Shown: positions 26,024 through 35,736, numbered from the stretch's first letter. The stretch: DNA of 64,000 bases from Paenibacillus sp. 32352 (GCF_002042965.1 NZ_MZNT01000009.1:124001-188000); one strand, 5' to 3'. The notes: a model not told the origin generated them from the letters alone. A program made the numbers and translations.

Positions 26024-26718
26024 GCCTTCCAGCCCTCCTTCATCCAACCTCCGATTGGTTCAAGAACATAGGAGCATAGCGTTTCCAGCTCCTCTTTGGA
26101 GCCGGGTGAAGCGAGGCACCGTTCAAGCAGGTCGGCTATACTGACGTTGCGGCTCTTTATTTCTTTAAGCTGGTATTTGGGCTTTACAGCCCACCATCGG
26201 CGAGTTACAAATAACGTATTGACACACTCCTGAAGGATCACGAAGGATAGCCATTCTTTTTCCCGATCATCGATAATATCGAGATAATCTTCCCATAAAT
26301 CGGTTAGCTGAACCCGTAGTTTTCTCGTTTCATCAGCTGATGGAGCCTTTGGGCCCTCATGATAGAAACGGTGTGCCAAGGCTTGCAATTCCCGCCATCT
26401 CCCGTTATCACCGATTAAACATCGGCCAGTGGCCAGCATAATGGTAATGGTGGCGATGTTTCCCTTACGTTCATAATCCTTAACAACATGCTCATACCAT
26501 GCCCAGGGCGCAATCATGATTTGGAATTCGCGTCCGCAATAGTAAATGCTTTCTCTTTGAAAATGATCGAACGCGCCGATATAACATAAATCGACGTCAC
26601 TGTGTTCTGCCGCTTTTCCATTCGCATAGGAGCCGCACAAAACAACGGTCTCCACGTCTTCTCTTTGGGATAAATCGTGCTGTAAAAAATCGCTGATGAA
26701 GTCGATTGGATGTGCCAA
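26020..26718 (-). CDS. Nucleotidyltransferase-domain protein
   Basis: A 232-residue protein with the minimal nucleotidyltransferase signature VVLCGSYANGKAAEHSDVDLCYI near residue 26. GS and DVD bind nucleotide and metal. A helical C-terminal region follows (residues 115-230) that could bind a partner or small-molecule acceptor. The role may be antibiotic modification or regulation; neither is shown. A TTG at 26718 seven nt after GAGG is preferred to the GTG at 26727, which overlaps the ribosome site. Confidence 0.65.
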   Translation of the reverse strand: MAHPIDFISDFLQHDLSQREDVETVVLCGSYANGKAAEHSDVDLCYIGAFDHFQRESIYYCGREFQIMIAPWAWYEHVVKDYERKGNIATITIMLATGRCLIGDNGRWRELQALAHRFYHEGPKAPSADETRKLRVQLTDLWEDYLDIIDDREKEWLSFVILQECVNTLFVTRRWWAVKPKYQLKEIKSRNVSIADLLERCLASPGSKEELETLCSYVLEPIGGWMKEGWKA

Positions 26719-26796
26719 AACTATCACCTCTTTCTCTTTATTTTACCATAATGTGGAATAGCTTAGTGTGGTTCTTTTCCGCGGCGCATTAATATG

Positions 26797-26831
26797 CGAA
26801 CAAGGAACGAGAAATCCCCACTCCTTGTTCG
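26797..26831. repeat. Inverted repeat in a 328-bp gap
   Basis: CGAACAAGGA at 26797-26806 pairs with TCCTTGTTCG at 26822-26831. No T-tract on either side, so a classical terminator is unlikely. The rest of the 26728-27055 gap holds the tetR promoter and operator and nothing else I recognise. Confidence 0.5.
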
Positions 26832-26975
26832 TTCTTAGCAGGCTCCCTACTCTATTTTACCTTTGGCGGTAATGCGTGCTCGATTTGTCGAGCTGATCCC
26901 TTTAGCTTATTTGGTCATCGAAGGCATTTCTATCATTAAAATGTTCTGCTAAATGTGGTAAAGGAAGCACAGAAG

Positions 26976-27005
26976 TTGCAATCATTGATGAGGCTGATTT
27001 ACAAT
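26976..27005 (+). promoter_or_regulatory. Promoter of the CYP102-linked tetR gene
   Basis: TTGCAA (26976-26981), an 18-nt spacer and TACAAT (27000-27005). The operator at 27017-27032 covers the expected start point, consistent with autorepression. Confidence 0.65.
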
Positions 27006-27016
27006 AAAAAGGTGAG

Positions 27017-27032
27017 GAATGAATATTCATTC
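27017..27032. promoter_or_regulatory. FatR/Bm3R1-type operator 1
   Basis: Perfect palindrome GAATGAATATTCATTC. The same 16 bp recur at 27705-27720. It closely resembles the GGAATGAACGTTCATTCC-type operator of Bm3R1 in Bacillus (recalled). Confidence 0.85.
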
Positions 27033-27055
27033 ATTTCTTGGAGGGAGGGCGATAG

Positions 27056-27640
27056 ATGGAAGCGACGTTAAGCAAGCGGGATAAAATCATGGAGGCCGCC
27101 CTCGTCTTATTCGCAGAGCGGGGATATGACGGGACGACTGTACCGATGATTGCCGACAAGGCGGAGGTTGGAACGGGCACGATTTACCGGTATTTCGAGA
27201 ACAAGGAGGCACTGGTGAATGCATTGTTTCAAGACTGCGTCCAAGGTCTCCATGACACCGTTAAGCGGGATTATCCCGAAGCAGGCGGTGTAAGAGAGCA
27301 GTTCAGACATGTATTTTTCGCTATGGTTCGTTTTGCCAAGGCGAATATCCACGGCTTTTATTTCGTTGATACTCATAGCAATGCGAGATATTTGGACCCG
27401 GAGAGCCGGGAGTCGTTTCGTCAATTGATGGATTTTCTTCATGCTTACGCCGCTGCAGGCATTCAACAAGGGATCATTCGTCCGTTACAAGCGGATGTGT
27501 TGATTGCGATTGTGTTTGGTGCATTTGCCAAGGTGTTCAGCCTGATTCGCGCCGGAAAGCTGACGGAAACTCCGCAAATGCTCGGACAGCTGGAGGAAAG
27601 CTGCTGGGATGCGGTCAGTGTCCATGGGAAGAACGTCTGA
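27056..27640 (+). CDS. TetR family repressor, FatR/Bm3R1-like, of CYP102
   Basis: A 194-residue TetR protein with the HTH GTTVPMIADKAEVGTGTIYR near residues 26-45 followed by YFENKEALVNALF. The ligand domain is about residues 60-190. Characterised relatives beside CYP102 genes (Bm3R1, FatR) are displaced from DNA by fatty acids or barbiturate-like compounds. Here identical palindromes precede both this gene and the P450 gene, supporting the same role. Strong GGAGGGAGGG ribosome site. Confidence 0.88.
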   Translation: MEATLSKRDKIMEAALVLFAERGYDGTTVPMIADKAEVGTGTIYRYFENKEALVNALFQDCVQGLHDTVKRDYPEAGGVREQFRHVFFAMVRFAKANIHGFYFVDTHSNARYLDPESRESFRQLMDFLHAYAAAGIQQGIIRPLQADVLIAIVFGAFAKVFSLIRAGKLTETPQMLGQLEESCWDAVSVHGKNV

Positions 27641-27703
27641 ACGATGTTTGGAAATGAAGGAATTGTGCAGAATGCTAAGTCTGCGTAGTTCTGAACCGCA
27701 TGC

Positions 27704-27721
27704 GGAATGAATATTCATTCC
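27704..27721. promoter_or_regulatory. FatR/Bm3R1-type operator 2, upstream of CYP102
   Basis: Perfect 18-bp palindrome GGAATGAATATTCATTCC, the core identical to operator 1, lying 106 bp before the P450 start. A convincing -35/-10 was not identified here. Confidence 0.85.
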
Positions 27722-27826
27722 TATGGTTGCTTTTGCATAATCAAGCACTTTATTGGCAAATTAACTAGATGAACCTACGACTTGATTTCATGTACGATAA
27801 AGTCTCCATTGGAAAGGATGAACTCT

Positions 27827-30800
27827 ATGACTCAACCCGAATCTGTTACGATCCCTCAGCCCAAAACCTTCGGACCGCTCGGTAACCTGCCTCAACTGAA
27901 TTTGGATGAGCCGGTTCAATCATTGGTCAGGGTTGCTTACGAATATGGTCCTATCTTTCGATTCGATATGCCGGGAAGAAGCGAAATCTTCATATCCAGT
28001 CATGAGCTGGTAGAGGATGCCTGCGACGAATCCCGATTTGATAAAAGAGTATGGGCACCTCTCAGGAAGGTGCGTGCTTTTGCGGGGGACGGCTTGTTCA
28101 CAAGCGAAACAGAAGAGCCCAATTGGCGCAAGGCGCACAATATTTTGCTGCCGAGCTTCTCGCAAAGAGCGATGCAGGGCTATCACGGCATGATGGTTGA
28201 TATTGCGGTTCAGCTCATTCATAAATGGGCGCGGCTGAATCCCGATGAAAGCGTCGAGGTTCCCGAGGATATGACCCGCTTGACGCTGGATACGATCGGG
28301 CTTTGCGGCTTTAATTACCGGTTCAACAGCTTTTACCGCGAACAGCCGCATCCTTTCATTACGAGTATGGTGCGCGCATTGAACGAGGCGATGAATCAGC
28401 TTCAGCGTCTCGGGCTGCAGGATAAGCTGATGGTCATAACGAAGCGGCAGTTCAAGCACGATATCCAGGTGATGAACTCGCTTGTAGATAAAATTATCGC
28501 AGAACGCAAAGCCCATGGAAGCGAGGGTGACGATCTGCTGGCCCACATGCTGAACGGAAAGGACCCGGATACGGGAGAGGCGCTGGATGATGAAAATATC
28601 CGTTATCAGATCATTACGTTCCTGATTGCCGGACATGAAACGACCAGCGGACTGCTTTCCTTCGCCTTATATTACTTGCTGAAGCGTCCCGATAAGCTCC
28701 AGAAGGCTTACGAGGAGGTCGATCGGGTGCTTAAGGACCCCGTTCCGACCTATGGACAGGTACGGGAGCTGAACTATATCCGCATGATTCTTAATGAGTC
28801 GCTGCGCTTGTGGCCTACAGCTCCCGCGTTCTCGCTCTATGCGAAGGAAGACACCTTATTGGCCGGGAAATATCCGATGAAGCAAGGGGACAGCGTCAGC
28901 GTCCTGATCCCGAAGCTGCACCGGGATGTTGAGGTGTGGGGCGAGAACGCCGATGAGTTTGTGCCGGAGCGCTTTGAAGATCCGAGCAAGATTCCTTTTC
29001 ATGCCTACAAGCCATTCGGCAACGGACAGCGCGCGTGTATCGGACAGCAGTTTGCACTTCAGGAAGCGACACTTGTTCTAGGCATGGTGCTCCGTCATTT
29101 TGAAATCATCGACCATACGAATTATCAGCTGAGGGTAAAAGAGACGCTGACGCTGAAGCCGGAAGGCTTCACGATGCGTGTTCGTCCTCGCGGTGCCCAA
29201 ACGGTATTCGCGACTGTAGGCACGGCCCCTCAAGCCGAAAAGCGGTCTGCGCAGCAGGAAGAGCCGGCAGCAGCCGTCGAGGCGGCTCACCAAACGCCAT
29301 TATTGGTGCTGTACGGCAGTAATCTCGGTACCGCTGAAGGCATCGCCAGAGATCTGGCGGATAAGGCCCGTTATCAGGGCTTCCGCAGTGAGGTTGCTCC
29401 GCTCAACGATTACGTAGGCAAGCTGCCCAAGGAAGGAGCCGTATTCATCGTCACGGCGTCCTACAATGGCAAACCGCCAAGCAACGCCCGCAAGTTCGTG
29501 CAGTGGCTGGAAGGCGTGGAGCAGGGCGAGTTGAAGGGAGTCCGTTATACCGTATTCGGCTGCGGCGACCATAATTGGGCAAGCACGTACCAGCATATTC
29601 CGCGCTTCATTGACGAGCAGCTGCAGGCCAAGGGAGCGACGCGTCTGGTCGTGCGTGGAGAGGCCGATGCGAGCGGCGACTTCGAGAAGCAGGTCGACGA
29701 TTGGAGCGAGCATCTGTGGCCGGATGTCCTCCACGAGATGGGCTTGAAGGCCATCAGCAAGCCCCGGCAGGAGACCAGCACCTTGAGCATACAGTTTGTC
29801 AGCGGCTTGGTTGGCACGCCTCTGGCGGACAGCTACGATGCGCTGCTAGCTGCCGTTGCCGAGAACAGGGAGCTGCAGAAGGAAGGCAGCGAACGAAGCA
29901 CAAGGCACCTGGAAATTGTCCTGCCCGAGGGGGTCACTTACCAGGAGGGGGATCACCTCGGCGTGATTCCGGAGAATTCGCCGGAGCTGGTTGACCGTGT
30001 GCTGCGGCGCTACGGGCTGAGCGGCAGCGATCACCTCATCATAAGCGGAAGCGGCCGCAGCGCGGCTCATCTGCCGCTGGACCGGCCGATCAGCGTCCAT
30101 GACCTGTTGAGCCACAGCGTGGAGCTGCAGGAGGCGGCGACACGGGCACAGCTGAGGGAGCTTGCAGCCTTCACCGTCTGCCCGCCGCACAAGAAGGAGC
30201 TGGAGGCGCTCCTTCAGGAGGAGGCCTACAAGGAGCAGGTGCAGAGCAAGCGTCTGACGATGCTTGAGCTGCTCGAGCAGTACCCGGCTTGCGAGCTGCC
30301 GTTTGAACGGTTCATCGAGCTGCTTCCGCCGCTCAAGCCGCGGTATTATTCAATATCGAGCTCGCCCAAGCTGCAGCAGGATAAGGCCAGCATTACCGTC
30401 GGCGTCGTCAGGGGACTGGCTAGAAGCGGACGCGGAACCTATTTGGGCGTAGCTTCGAACTACTTGGCGAGACGCGAACCGGGTGATGCCATCGTCATGT
30501 TCGTCAAAACCCCTGAATCGGGCTTCCAGCTGCCCGATAATCCGGAGACTCCGATCATCATGATTGGACCGGGTACAGGAGTGGCGCCGTTCCGCGGCTT
30601 CCTTCAGGCAAGGCGTGCCCTCAAGCAGGAAGGAAAGACTCTGGGAGAGGCACATCTGTATTTCGGCTGCCGTAATCCTGAGCATGATTATATATATCAG
30701 GAAGAGCTGGAGCAGGATCAGTGCGACGGACTTGTGACGCTTCATACGGCGTTCTCCCGAGTGGAAGGGCAGCCGCGGCAGCATGTCCAGGATCTAATGA

Positions 30801-31012
30801 AGCTCAATGCTGAGCAATTCATCGGAGTTCTCGAACGGGGCGGCATGCTATATGTGTGCGGAGACGGAAGCAGGATGGCGCCGGAGGTCGAAGAGACGAT
30901 GAAGCGGGCGTATTGCGAGGTCAAGGGAGTATCGGAAGAAGCAGCCGGCGATTGGCTGCAAGCGTTGCAGAAGGAAGGACGTTACGTGAAGGACGTCTGG
31001 TCAGGAGTATAG
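27827..31012 (+). CDS. cyp102: CYP102-type cytochrome P450/NADPH reductase fusion
   Basis: A 1061-residue self-sufficient fatty-acid hydroxylase. The P450 domain (1-465) has I-helix AGHETTSG (Ala 268), the K-helix ESLRLWP, and the heme loop [10 protein letters not shown] with ligand Cys 404. The FMN domain begins near 495 ([12 protein letters not shown]). The FAD segment RYYSISSSP is near 838, and the NADPH motif [11 protein letters not shown] near 914. Compared with P450 BM3, the substrate-anchoring Arg47 (PGR) and Phe87 (DGLFTS) are kept, while Tyr51 is Phe. It should hydroxylate or epoxidise medium/long-chain fatty acids in the cytoplasm. ATG 27827 is nine nt after GGAAAGG. Confidence 0.96.
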   Translation: MTQPESVTIPQPKTFGPLGNLPQLNLDEPVQSLVRVAYEYGPIFRFDMPGRSEIFISSHELVEDACDESRFDKRVWAPLRKVRAFAGDGLFTSETEEPNWRKAHNILLPSFSQRAMQGYHGMMVDIAVQLIHKWARLNPDESVEVPEDMTRLTLDTIGLCGFNYRFNSFYREQPHPFITSMVRALNEAMNQLQRLGLQDKLMVITKRQFKHDIQVMNSLVDKIIAERKAHGSEGDDLLAHMLNGKDPDTGEALDDENIRYQIITFLIAGHETTSGLLSFALYYLLKRPDKLQKAYEEVDRVLKDPVPTYGQVRELNYIRMILNESLRLWPTAPAFSLYAKEDTLLAGKYPMKQGDSVSVLIPKLHRDVEVWGENADEFVPERFEDPSKIPFHAYKPFGNGQRACIGQQFALQEATLVLGMVLRHFEIIDHTNYQLRVKETLTLKPEGFTMRVRPRGAQTVFATVGTAPQAEKRSAQQEEPAAAVEAAHQTPLLVLYGSNLGTAEGIARDLADKARYQGFRSEVAPLNDYVGKLPKEGAVFIVTASYNGKPPSNARKFVQWLEGVEQGELKGVRYTVFGCGDHNWASTYQHIPRFIDEQLQAKGATRLVVRGEADASGDFEKQVDDWSEHLWPDVLHEMGLKAISKPRQETSTLSIQFVSGLVGTPLADSYDALLAAVAENRELQKEGSERSTRHLEIVLPEGVTYQEGDHLGVIPENSPELVDRVLRRYGLSGSDHLIISGSGRSAAHLPLDRPISVHDLLSHSVELQEAATRAQLRELAAFTVCPPHKKELEALLQEEAYKEQVQSKRLTMLELLEQYPACELPFERFIELLPPLKPRYYSISSSPKLQQDKASITVGVVRGLARSGRGTYLGVASNYLARREPGDAIVMFVKTPESGFQLPDNPETPIIMIGPGTGVAPFRGFLQARRALKQEGKTLGEAHLYFGCRNPEHDYIYQEELEQDQCDGLVTLHTAFSRVEGQPRQHVQDLMKLNAEQFIGVLERGGMLYVCGDGSRMAPEVEETMKRAYCEVKGVSEEAAGDWLQALQKEGRYVKDVWSGV

Positions 31013-31020
31013 GCCATCGG

Positions 31021-31056
31021 AGACCCGCGCTGTGATTTCGCGCGGGTCTTTCTCAT
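31021..31056 (+). terminator. Terminator of CYP102
   Basis: AGACCCGCGC pairs with GCGCGGGTCT, followed by TTCTCATTTT. Confidence 0.85.
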
Positions 31057-31241
31057 TTTAGTATTTAAATCGGGGCTCCCCGCGATGCACATGAATCCGC
31101 TTTAAAGCTATGCTCCGCTTGTGAAGGGGAGTGCACGGAGAGGAAGCAAGGGTCACGCCTATGATACAATAGGTGAAGAGTGAGTGAGGAAACACCGCCT
31201 GACGGCCTGGATGCCGAAGGCAATTGAAGGAGGCTGAACAG

Positions 31242-32333
31242 ATGAACGACCGTATCAAGAAGCTGTATTCTCTTCTGGAAGACGAGGCATTGGATGTTCT
31301 GTTTATTACGCTGCCTAAGCTGGTTTATTATTTTACCGGGTTTTATTCGGACCCTCATGAGCGCTTCATGGCGCTAATCTGTGCCAAGGGCGAGGAGCCG
31401 ATGCTGATGGTTCCCGTGCTGGATTACGAGAAGGCTGTGCGTTCAACGGGCTTAACGCGCATCGTTTCGCACCAGGACACGGATAACCCTTATGAAGTGC
31501 TGAAACGCCATCTTGGGAACGGCATATCCCGTATGGGGATTCAAGCCGAGCATATGAATGTGAAGCGGTACCTCGCCTTGAAGGAGGCGACGGGGGCCGC
31601 GGAGATCGTTCAGCTGGATGACCGGATCGCCGATTTCCGGGTGATCAAGAGCGAGCAGGAAATCGCCTCGATACGACGGGCGATTCAGTGTATAGAGGAG
31701 GCCTTACGGGATACGGTACAGCTGGTTAAGCCGGGAGTAACCGAAGTGGAGCTTGTTGCGGAGCTGGAATATCGCATGAAGCGCTTGGGGGCTGAAGGAC
31801 CTTCATTCGATACAATGGTATTGACCGGTGAGAAGACGGGTCTGCCCCACGGGATACCGGGGACGGACGCCGTCCGTGAGGGAGAGTTCCTGCTCATTGA
31901 CGCCGGTGTTTTCGTGGAGGGTTATGCGTCGGATTTGACGCGTACCTTTGCCGTAGGTGAAGTGAGCCCGCGTCACAAGGAGATCTATGAAACGGTGCTT
32001 CAAGCGAACCGAAGCATGATTGCGGCTGTTCGTCCGGGAGTTCCCTTCGGCAGTTTGGATCATGCCGCGAGAAGCGTTATTGAGAGCAAAGGGTACGGGG
32101 AATATTTCATCACCCGGGCAGGACATGGCTTCGGGCTCGAAATCCACGAGTACCCTTCCATTCATGGCGGCAATACGGATTTGGTGCGACAAGGCATGGT
32201 GTTCACGGCGGAGCCCGGAATTTATATGTCGGGACTAGGCGGCGTGCGGATTGAAGATAATGTATACGTCACTCAGGCAGGGGCGGAAGTGCTGACAACT
32301 TATCCGAAAGAGCTGACGGTTATCGGAGTCTAG
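31242..32333 (+). CDS. M24 family Xaa-Pro peptidase
   Basis: A 363-residue aminopeptidase P/prolidase-like enzyme. An N-terminal creatinase-like domain (1-130) is followed by a pita-bread domain. All five metal ligands are visible: LLIDAG, YASDLTRTF, AGHGFGLEIHE, FTAEPGIY and VRIEDNVYV. It cleaves dipeptides or the N-terminal residue before proline using two Mn/Co ions. ATG at 31242 is eight nt after GAAGGAGG; the frame continues upstream only as leader. Confidence 0.92.
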   Translation: MNDRIKKLYSLLEDEALDVLFITLPKLVYYFTGFYSDPHERFMALICAKGEEPMLMVPVLDYEKAVRSTGLTRIVSHQDTDNPYEVLKRHLGNGISRMGIQAEHMNVKRYLALKEATGAAEIVQLDDRIADFRVIKSEQEIASIRRAIQCIEEALRDTVQLVKPGVTEVELVAELEYRMKRLGAEGPSFDTMVLTGEKTGLPHGIPGTDAVREGEFLLIDAGVFVEGYASDLTRTFAVGEVSPRHKEIYETVLQANRSMIAAVRPGVPFGSLDHAARSVIESKGYGEYFITRAGHGFGLEIHEYPSIHGGNTDLVRQGMVFTAEPGIYMSGLGGVRIEDNVYVTQAGAEVLTTYPKELTVIGV

Positions 32334-32374
32334 GCTGCAGGCGGCCGCCGTGATATCAAGTGCTTTCATGAAAT

Positions 32375-32407
32375 AAGGGCTGCCGCTTAATCCGCGCGGC
32401 AGCCCTT
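32375..32407. terminator. Hairpin between convergent genes
   Basis: AAGGGCTGCCGC pairs perfectly with GCGGCAGCCCTT across nine nt. T-tracts are poor, but the position after the peptidase gene fits a terminator. Confidence 0.55.
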
Positions 32408-32482
32408 GGCGTTGGTCTTGCGATTCCGGAGAAGGGATCGCCTACATAGTTTATGTGTATCGAAACCTAGTAGAATACAGGA

Positions 32483-33142
32483 TTATTGTTCTCCGTTCCA
32501 GGAGAAGCCGACAGCATTAAGGAATGCTCTGGCCAAGGTCATATGGCCCGCCATGTTCGGATGAACCCGGTCCCAGGCCAAGGTTGCGGGATAAATATGC
32601 TCCAGCACAGGCTTGAACGCCTCCTGCGTGTCGACGAAGACAGCGCCGTATTGGTCGGCGATTTTTTTGACGACGGCACCGTACCGGTCCATAGCGGCTC
32701 TCATGCCATCATTGGGATTAGGCTCGATGTAGTAAGGAGTCATCAGAATTAGGCCCTTCAGGGAAGGCTTCGTACGTTCGACCAGCTCGCGCAGCGTCTG
32801 CTCGTACTCCTCTATGTACACATGCTTTTCGACAAGCTGCGGCAAGTCGTATTGACGCCATACATCGTTGATGCCGATCATGATCGACAGCCAATCCGGC
32901 TTCAGGTTCAATACGTCGGTTTCCCAGCGGTCCTTCAGGTTACGCACGGTATTGCCGCCGATGCCCATATTCGTCACACGGATGCCCAGCTGCGGATAAA
33001 AGGATTGAAGGAAGGCATCGACCAAAGCGACATAGCCGTTGCCGAGCGAATCGTTACGGCCTTCCCCTTCCGGTTTTTTTCGGCCGCAATCCGTGATGGA
33101 GTCGCCAATCATAACGAGTCGATCTTGTTTTTGGAATAGCAA
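32483..33142 (-). CDS. SGNH/GDSL hydrolase
   Basis: A 219-residue esterase/lipase-type hydrolase. All four SGNH blocks are visible: GDSIT (Ser 15), the block-II Gly in NMGIGGNTV, GIND (Asn) and DRVHPN (Asp and His) near residue 193. There is no signal peptide, so it is probably cytoplasmic. Paenibacillus homologues often deacetylate sugars; the substrate here is unknown. Starts at a TTG after GAGAGGATG. Confidence 0.88.
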   Translation of the reverse strand: MLFQKQDRLVMIGDSITDCGRKKPEGEGRNDSLGNGYVALVDAFLQSFYPQLGIRVTNMGIGGNTVRNLKDRWETDVLNLKPDWLSIMIGINDVWRQYDLPQLVEKHVYIEEYEQTLRELVERTKPSLKGLILMTPYYIEPNPNDGMRAAMDRYGAVVKKIADQYGAVFVDTQEAFKPVLEHIYPATLAWDRVHPNMAGHMTLARAFLNAVGFSWNGEQ

Positions 33143-33296
33143 TGCAGATTCATCCTCTCTTAGGTTGAGTTATTTAACTTAGTATTCTATGCTCAGCAAC
33201 CGTTTCCTTCTGGAAATGGAAACGTTTTTGGATCATTGGATTAATTCGGCGCACAGCATGCCAGACTAACAAGAGGAAATCCATGGAGGTGAAGGA

Positions 33297-34541
33297 ATGA
33301 AAGGATCGCTGCTGCACAGGATGCTTAACTGCACATTGGCATTCGGCCTGATTATAGTTTCCGGCTGTACGACTGCCCCCAGGCAAGGCAGCACGGAGAC
33401 CGCACCGCCTGCCGTATCGCCGAAACCGACAGCTGCTCCGGATCCGATTCAGGATCTGGTTAACTCGATGACCTTGGAGGAAAAGCTCGGGCAGATGGTG
33501 CTGTTCGGAGTAGAAGGAACCGTACTGGATGACACGACCCGGAACCATATTACGAAGGACCACGTTGGCGGCTTTATTTTTTTCGGACCTAATATCAAGG
33601 ATAGTCATCAGGCATGGAGCCTGTTCCAATCGATGCAAAAGGAGAACGCATCCGCCAAGCTTCCGTTATTGCTGGGCGTCGACCAAGAGGGCGGCAGGGT
33701 ATCGCGCTTGCCTAAGGAGCTTCCCGCCTTTCCTGCAAGTCAGGCTGTTGGAGCTGCCCAGGATCCGGACTATGCCTATAAAGTGGGGAGCACCCTCGCC
33801 CACGCTCTGGGGGCCTTCGGCTTGAACATTGATTTTGCCCCGGTGCTCGATGTGAACAGCAATCCGAACAATCCGGTCATTGGGGACCGATCCTTCGGCT
33901 CCACGGCCGAAGCAGTAAGCAGGATGGCGATTCCGGAGATGAAGGGGATACAGTCCGGCGGCGTTATTCCGGTTGTCAAGCATTTTCCCGGGCATGGGGA
34001 CACATCTGTTGATTCTCACAAGGAGCTTCCCGTTGTTCAGCATGATCTGCAACGACTGAGAACCGTCGAGTTCGCGCCTTTCGCCGAAGCGATCCGCCAA
34101 GGAGCCGATGCGGTGATGGTAGCCCATCTCCTCGTCACGAAGCTGGATCCGAAGCTTCCGGCCTCACTATCTCCTGTCATCATTCAGCAGTATTTGAGGG
34201 GAGAGCTGGGCTTTAATGGCGTCGTCATCACCGATGATATGACGATGGAGGCTATCGGCTCGACGATGCCGATCGATAAGGCGGCTGTGCAAGCCGTTCA
34301 GGCGGGGGCGGATATCGTCCTGGTCGGACATGAGCCTGCGAAGGAGCGGGCCGTGCTGAATGCGCTGCTGCAAGCGGCGCGCGAGGGAGCTCTGAAGCAG
34401 GAAACGATAGACGCGAGCGTGTATCGGATCGCCAAGCTGAAGACCAAAGCGAAGCTCACCAAGGAAAGCGTACCGGAGCCGAATATCGAGAAGCTGAGCT
34501 CAGACATGAAATCGGCTTTAAAGAGAGAAGCGAAAAAGTGA
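33297..34541 (+). CDS. nagZ: Glycoside hydrolase family 3 beta-N-acetylhexosaminidase lipoprotein (NagZ-like)
   Basis: A 414-residue exported lipoprotein with lipobox IVSGC at residues 21-25. The GH3 barrel follows: KLGQMVLFG, GVDQEGGRVSRLP, NIDFAPVLDVN. The NagZ catalytic His loop is KHFPGHGDTSVDSH near residue 226, and the nucleophile Asp is in VVITDDMTMEA near 312. It should release terminal beta-N-acetylglucosamine from muropeptides during wall recycling on the cell surface. There is no C-terminal second GH3 domain. Ribosome site GGAGGTGAAGG. Confidence 0.9.
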   Translation: MKGSLLHRMLNCTLAFGLIIVSGCTTAPRQGSTETAPPAVSPKPTAAPDPIQDLVNSMTLEEKLGQMVLFGVEGTVLDDTTRNHITKDHVGGFIFFGPNIKDSHQAWSLFQSMQKENASAKLPLLLGVDQEGGRVSRLPKELPAFPASQAVGAAQDPDYAYKVGSTLAHALGAFGLNIDFAPVLDVNSNPNNPVIGDRSFGSTAEAVSRMAIPEMKGIQSGGVIPVVKHFPGHGDTSVDSHKELPVVQHDLQRLRTVEFAPFAEAIRQGADAVMVAHLLVTKLDPKLPASLSPVIIQQYLRGELGFNGVVITDDMTMEAIGSTMPIDKAAVQAVQAGADIVLVGHEPAKERAVLNALLQAAREGALKQETIDASVYRIAKLKTKAKLTKESVPEPNIEKLSSDMKSALKREAKK

Positions 34542-34552
34542 ATGAGTGTGCG

Positions 34553-34575
34553 GCTGCCTATCGGCAGCTTTTTTT
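34553..34575 (+). terminator. Terminator of NagZ-like gene
   Basis: GCTGCC-TATC-GGCAGC followed by seven T. Confidence 0.9.
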
Positions 34576-34587
34576 ATAGTAAAGGGA

Positions 34588-34818
34588 TCAGTCCGTACTC
34601 CGTCGTTCTGCCCTTCTGCTTCTGCTGACAAGCATGAGCCAAACCGCCGCGTTGCCTGCCAGGAGCCCTAGTGAGCACAGGGTGAAAAACATCCACATGC
34701 TAATGCTTGCATGGTTCTTGTCCGATATAAGCAGATAAAGGGTGATAGCGAAGGAGACGAAGAAGGCGAATAGAAGGCATAAGATGATACGGGTGCGCTG
34801 TTTTATGGCCGCATTCAA
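34588..34818 (-). CDS. Small two-TM membrane protein
   Basis: About 76 residues from a TTG at 34818, with helices at residues 10-30 and 40-62 and a basic C-terminus (SRSRRAERRSTD). Start choice rests on AAAGGAG 11 nt upstream; the frame is open to 34854. Function unrecognised. A minus-strand terminator-like hairpin lies in its upstream region at 34908-34948. Confidence 0.5.
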   Translation of the reverse strand: MNAAIKQRTRIILCLLFAFFVSFAITLYLLISDKNHASISMWMFFTLCSLGLLAGNAAVWLMLVSRSRRAERRSTD

Positions 34819-34907
34819 ATGGAATTTCACTCCTTTGGACCTTTCTAACAACAATGACGGCGGGGAACCGCGTGAAGTTGCTCCTTTTACTAATTTGCTT
34901 CATACAA

Positions 34908-34948
34908 AAAAAGAGACCCACTGGCAACGGGCCGCGGGTCTTAAGGTT
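34908..34948 (-). terminator. Minus-strand terminator upstream of the small membrane protein gene
   Basis: Read on the minus strand, AGACCC and GGGTCT bracket a GC-rich loop followed by CTTTTTTTG. No minus-strand gene lies upstream, so it may end a short leader or small RNA. The rest of 34855-35109 shows only very short frames. Confidence 0.6.
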
Positions 34949-35109
34949 TATATATTAAAAAGGGGGTCAGGTATTAGTATAGCCCAGCAACATTAAAGGA
35001 AGATGAATGGTATATTTCAGTTTTATTACAAATGAAAACCAGCACTTTTTCCAATTGAAGGGGAGGGATTATTTTCCAAGCGTCGAATAGATCTGGGAGG
35101 GGTGAGAGG

Positions 35110-35682
35110 ATGTCGAATGAACATGGAATCGTTATGGTTATTCAATTGAACGACAAAATAATGCCGGTAGATAGAGCGGGGCTGTATGAGGATCCGTTGG
35201 ATGAATTTCTCTGCTCCAATAACTACGGTGAAATCATCGGAGGAGGGACGATGCAGTCCCAGTCGGGGGAAATTCTGTTCTGCGATATTGAAATTCAACT
35301 TCATAGCGGGAACGATCGCGAAATGATTATCCGTAAAGTGATTGGAATCCTTGAAGACGCGGGCGCTCCCAAAGGATCGCATCTCATGATAGAAGATTCA
35401 GACGAACGCATTGACTTTGGCCAAAAGGAAGGACTGGCGGTTTATCTGGATGGGGTCCATCTTCCTGCCAATGTTTACGCGGAGTGCGATTGCAATGTCG
35501 TATTAGAGGAGTTATCCGCGCTTGTGGGATCTAAGGGAGAAGTGGAACGGTACTGGCATGGGAATACCGAAACGGCTTTATATTTTTACGGGGATTCCTT
35601 TGAGGAGATGAAAGCTTCTATATCCGGCTTTATCCATACTTATCCGCTATGCCAAAATGCAAGAATTGTCCAGATCGCTTAA
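35110..35682 (+). CDS. Hypothetical protein, 190 residues
   Basis: An acidic soluble protein with no signal peptide. Its N-terminal half (VMVIQLNDKIMPVDRAGLYE, DPLDEFL, GGGTM) and its C-terminal half (GLAVYLDGVHLPANVY, ETALYFYGDSFEEMKASI) have alternating strands and helices. It resembles stand-alone immunity-like or DUF proteins, but I cannot assign a family. Ribosome site GGGAGGGGTGAGAGG. Confidence 0.6.
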   Translation: MSNEHGIVMVIQLNDKIMPVDRAGLYEDPLDEFLCSNNYGEIIGGGTMQSQSGEILFCDIEIQLHSGNDREMIIRKVIGILEDAGAPKGSHLMIEDSDERIDFGQKEGLAVYLDGVHLPANVYAECDCNVVLEELSALVGSKGEVERYWHGNTETALYFYGDSFEEMKASISGFIHTYPLCQNARIVQIA

Positions 35683-35736
35683 ACAGGGTTCATTCGCAGC
35701 AGACGATGAAATGATTTCGAGTCTGGGGGAGCAGCT

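Noticed and set aside
27920-28636. 238-codon minus-strand ORF inside the P450 gene
   Set aside because: Antisense shadow of the CYP102 reading frame; no domain and no ribosome site.
34855-35000. T-box or known riboswitch before the small membrane protein
   Set aside because: No T-box AGGGTGG-type motif or recognisable aptamer; only a terminator hairpin is supported.
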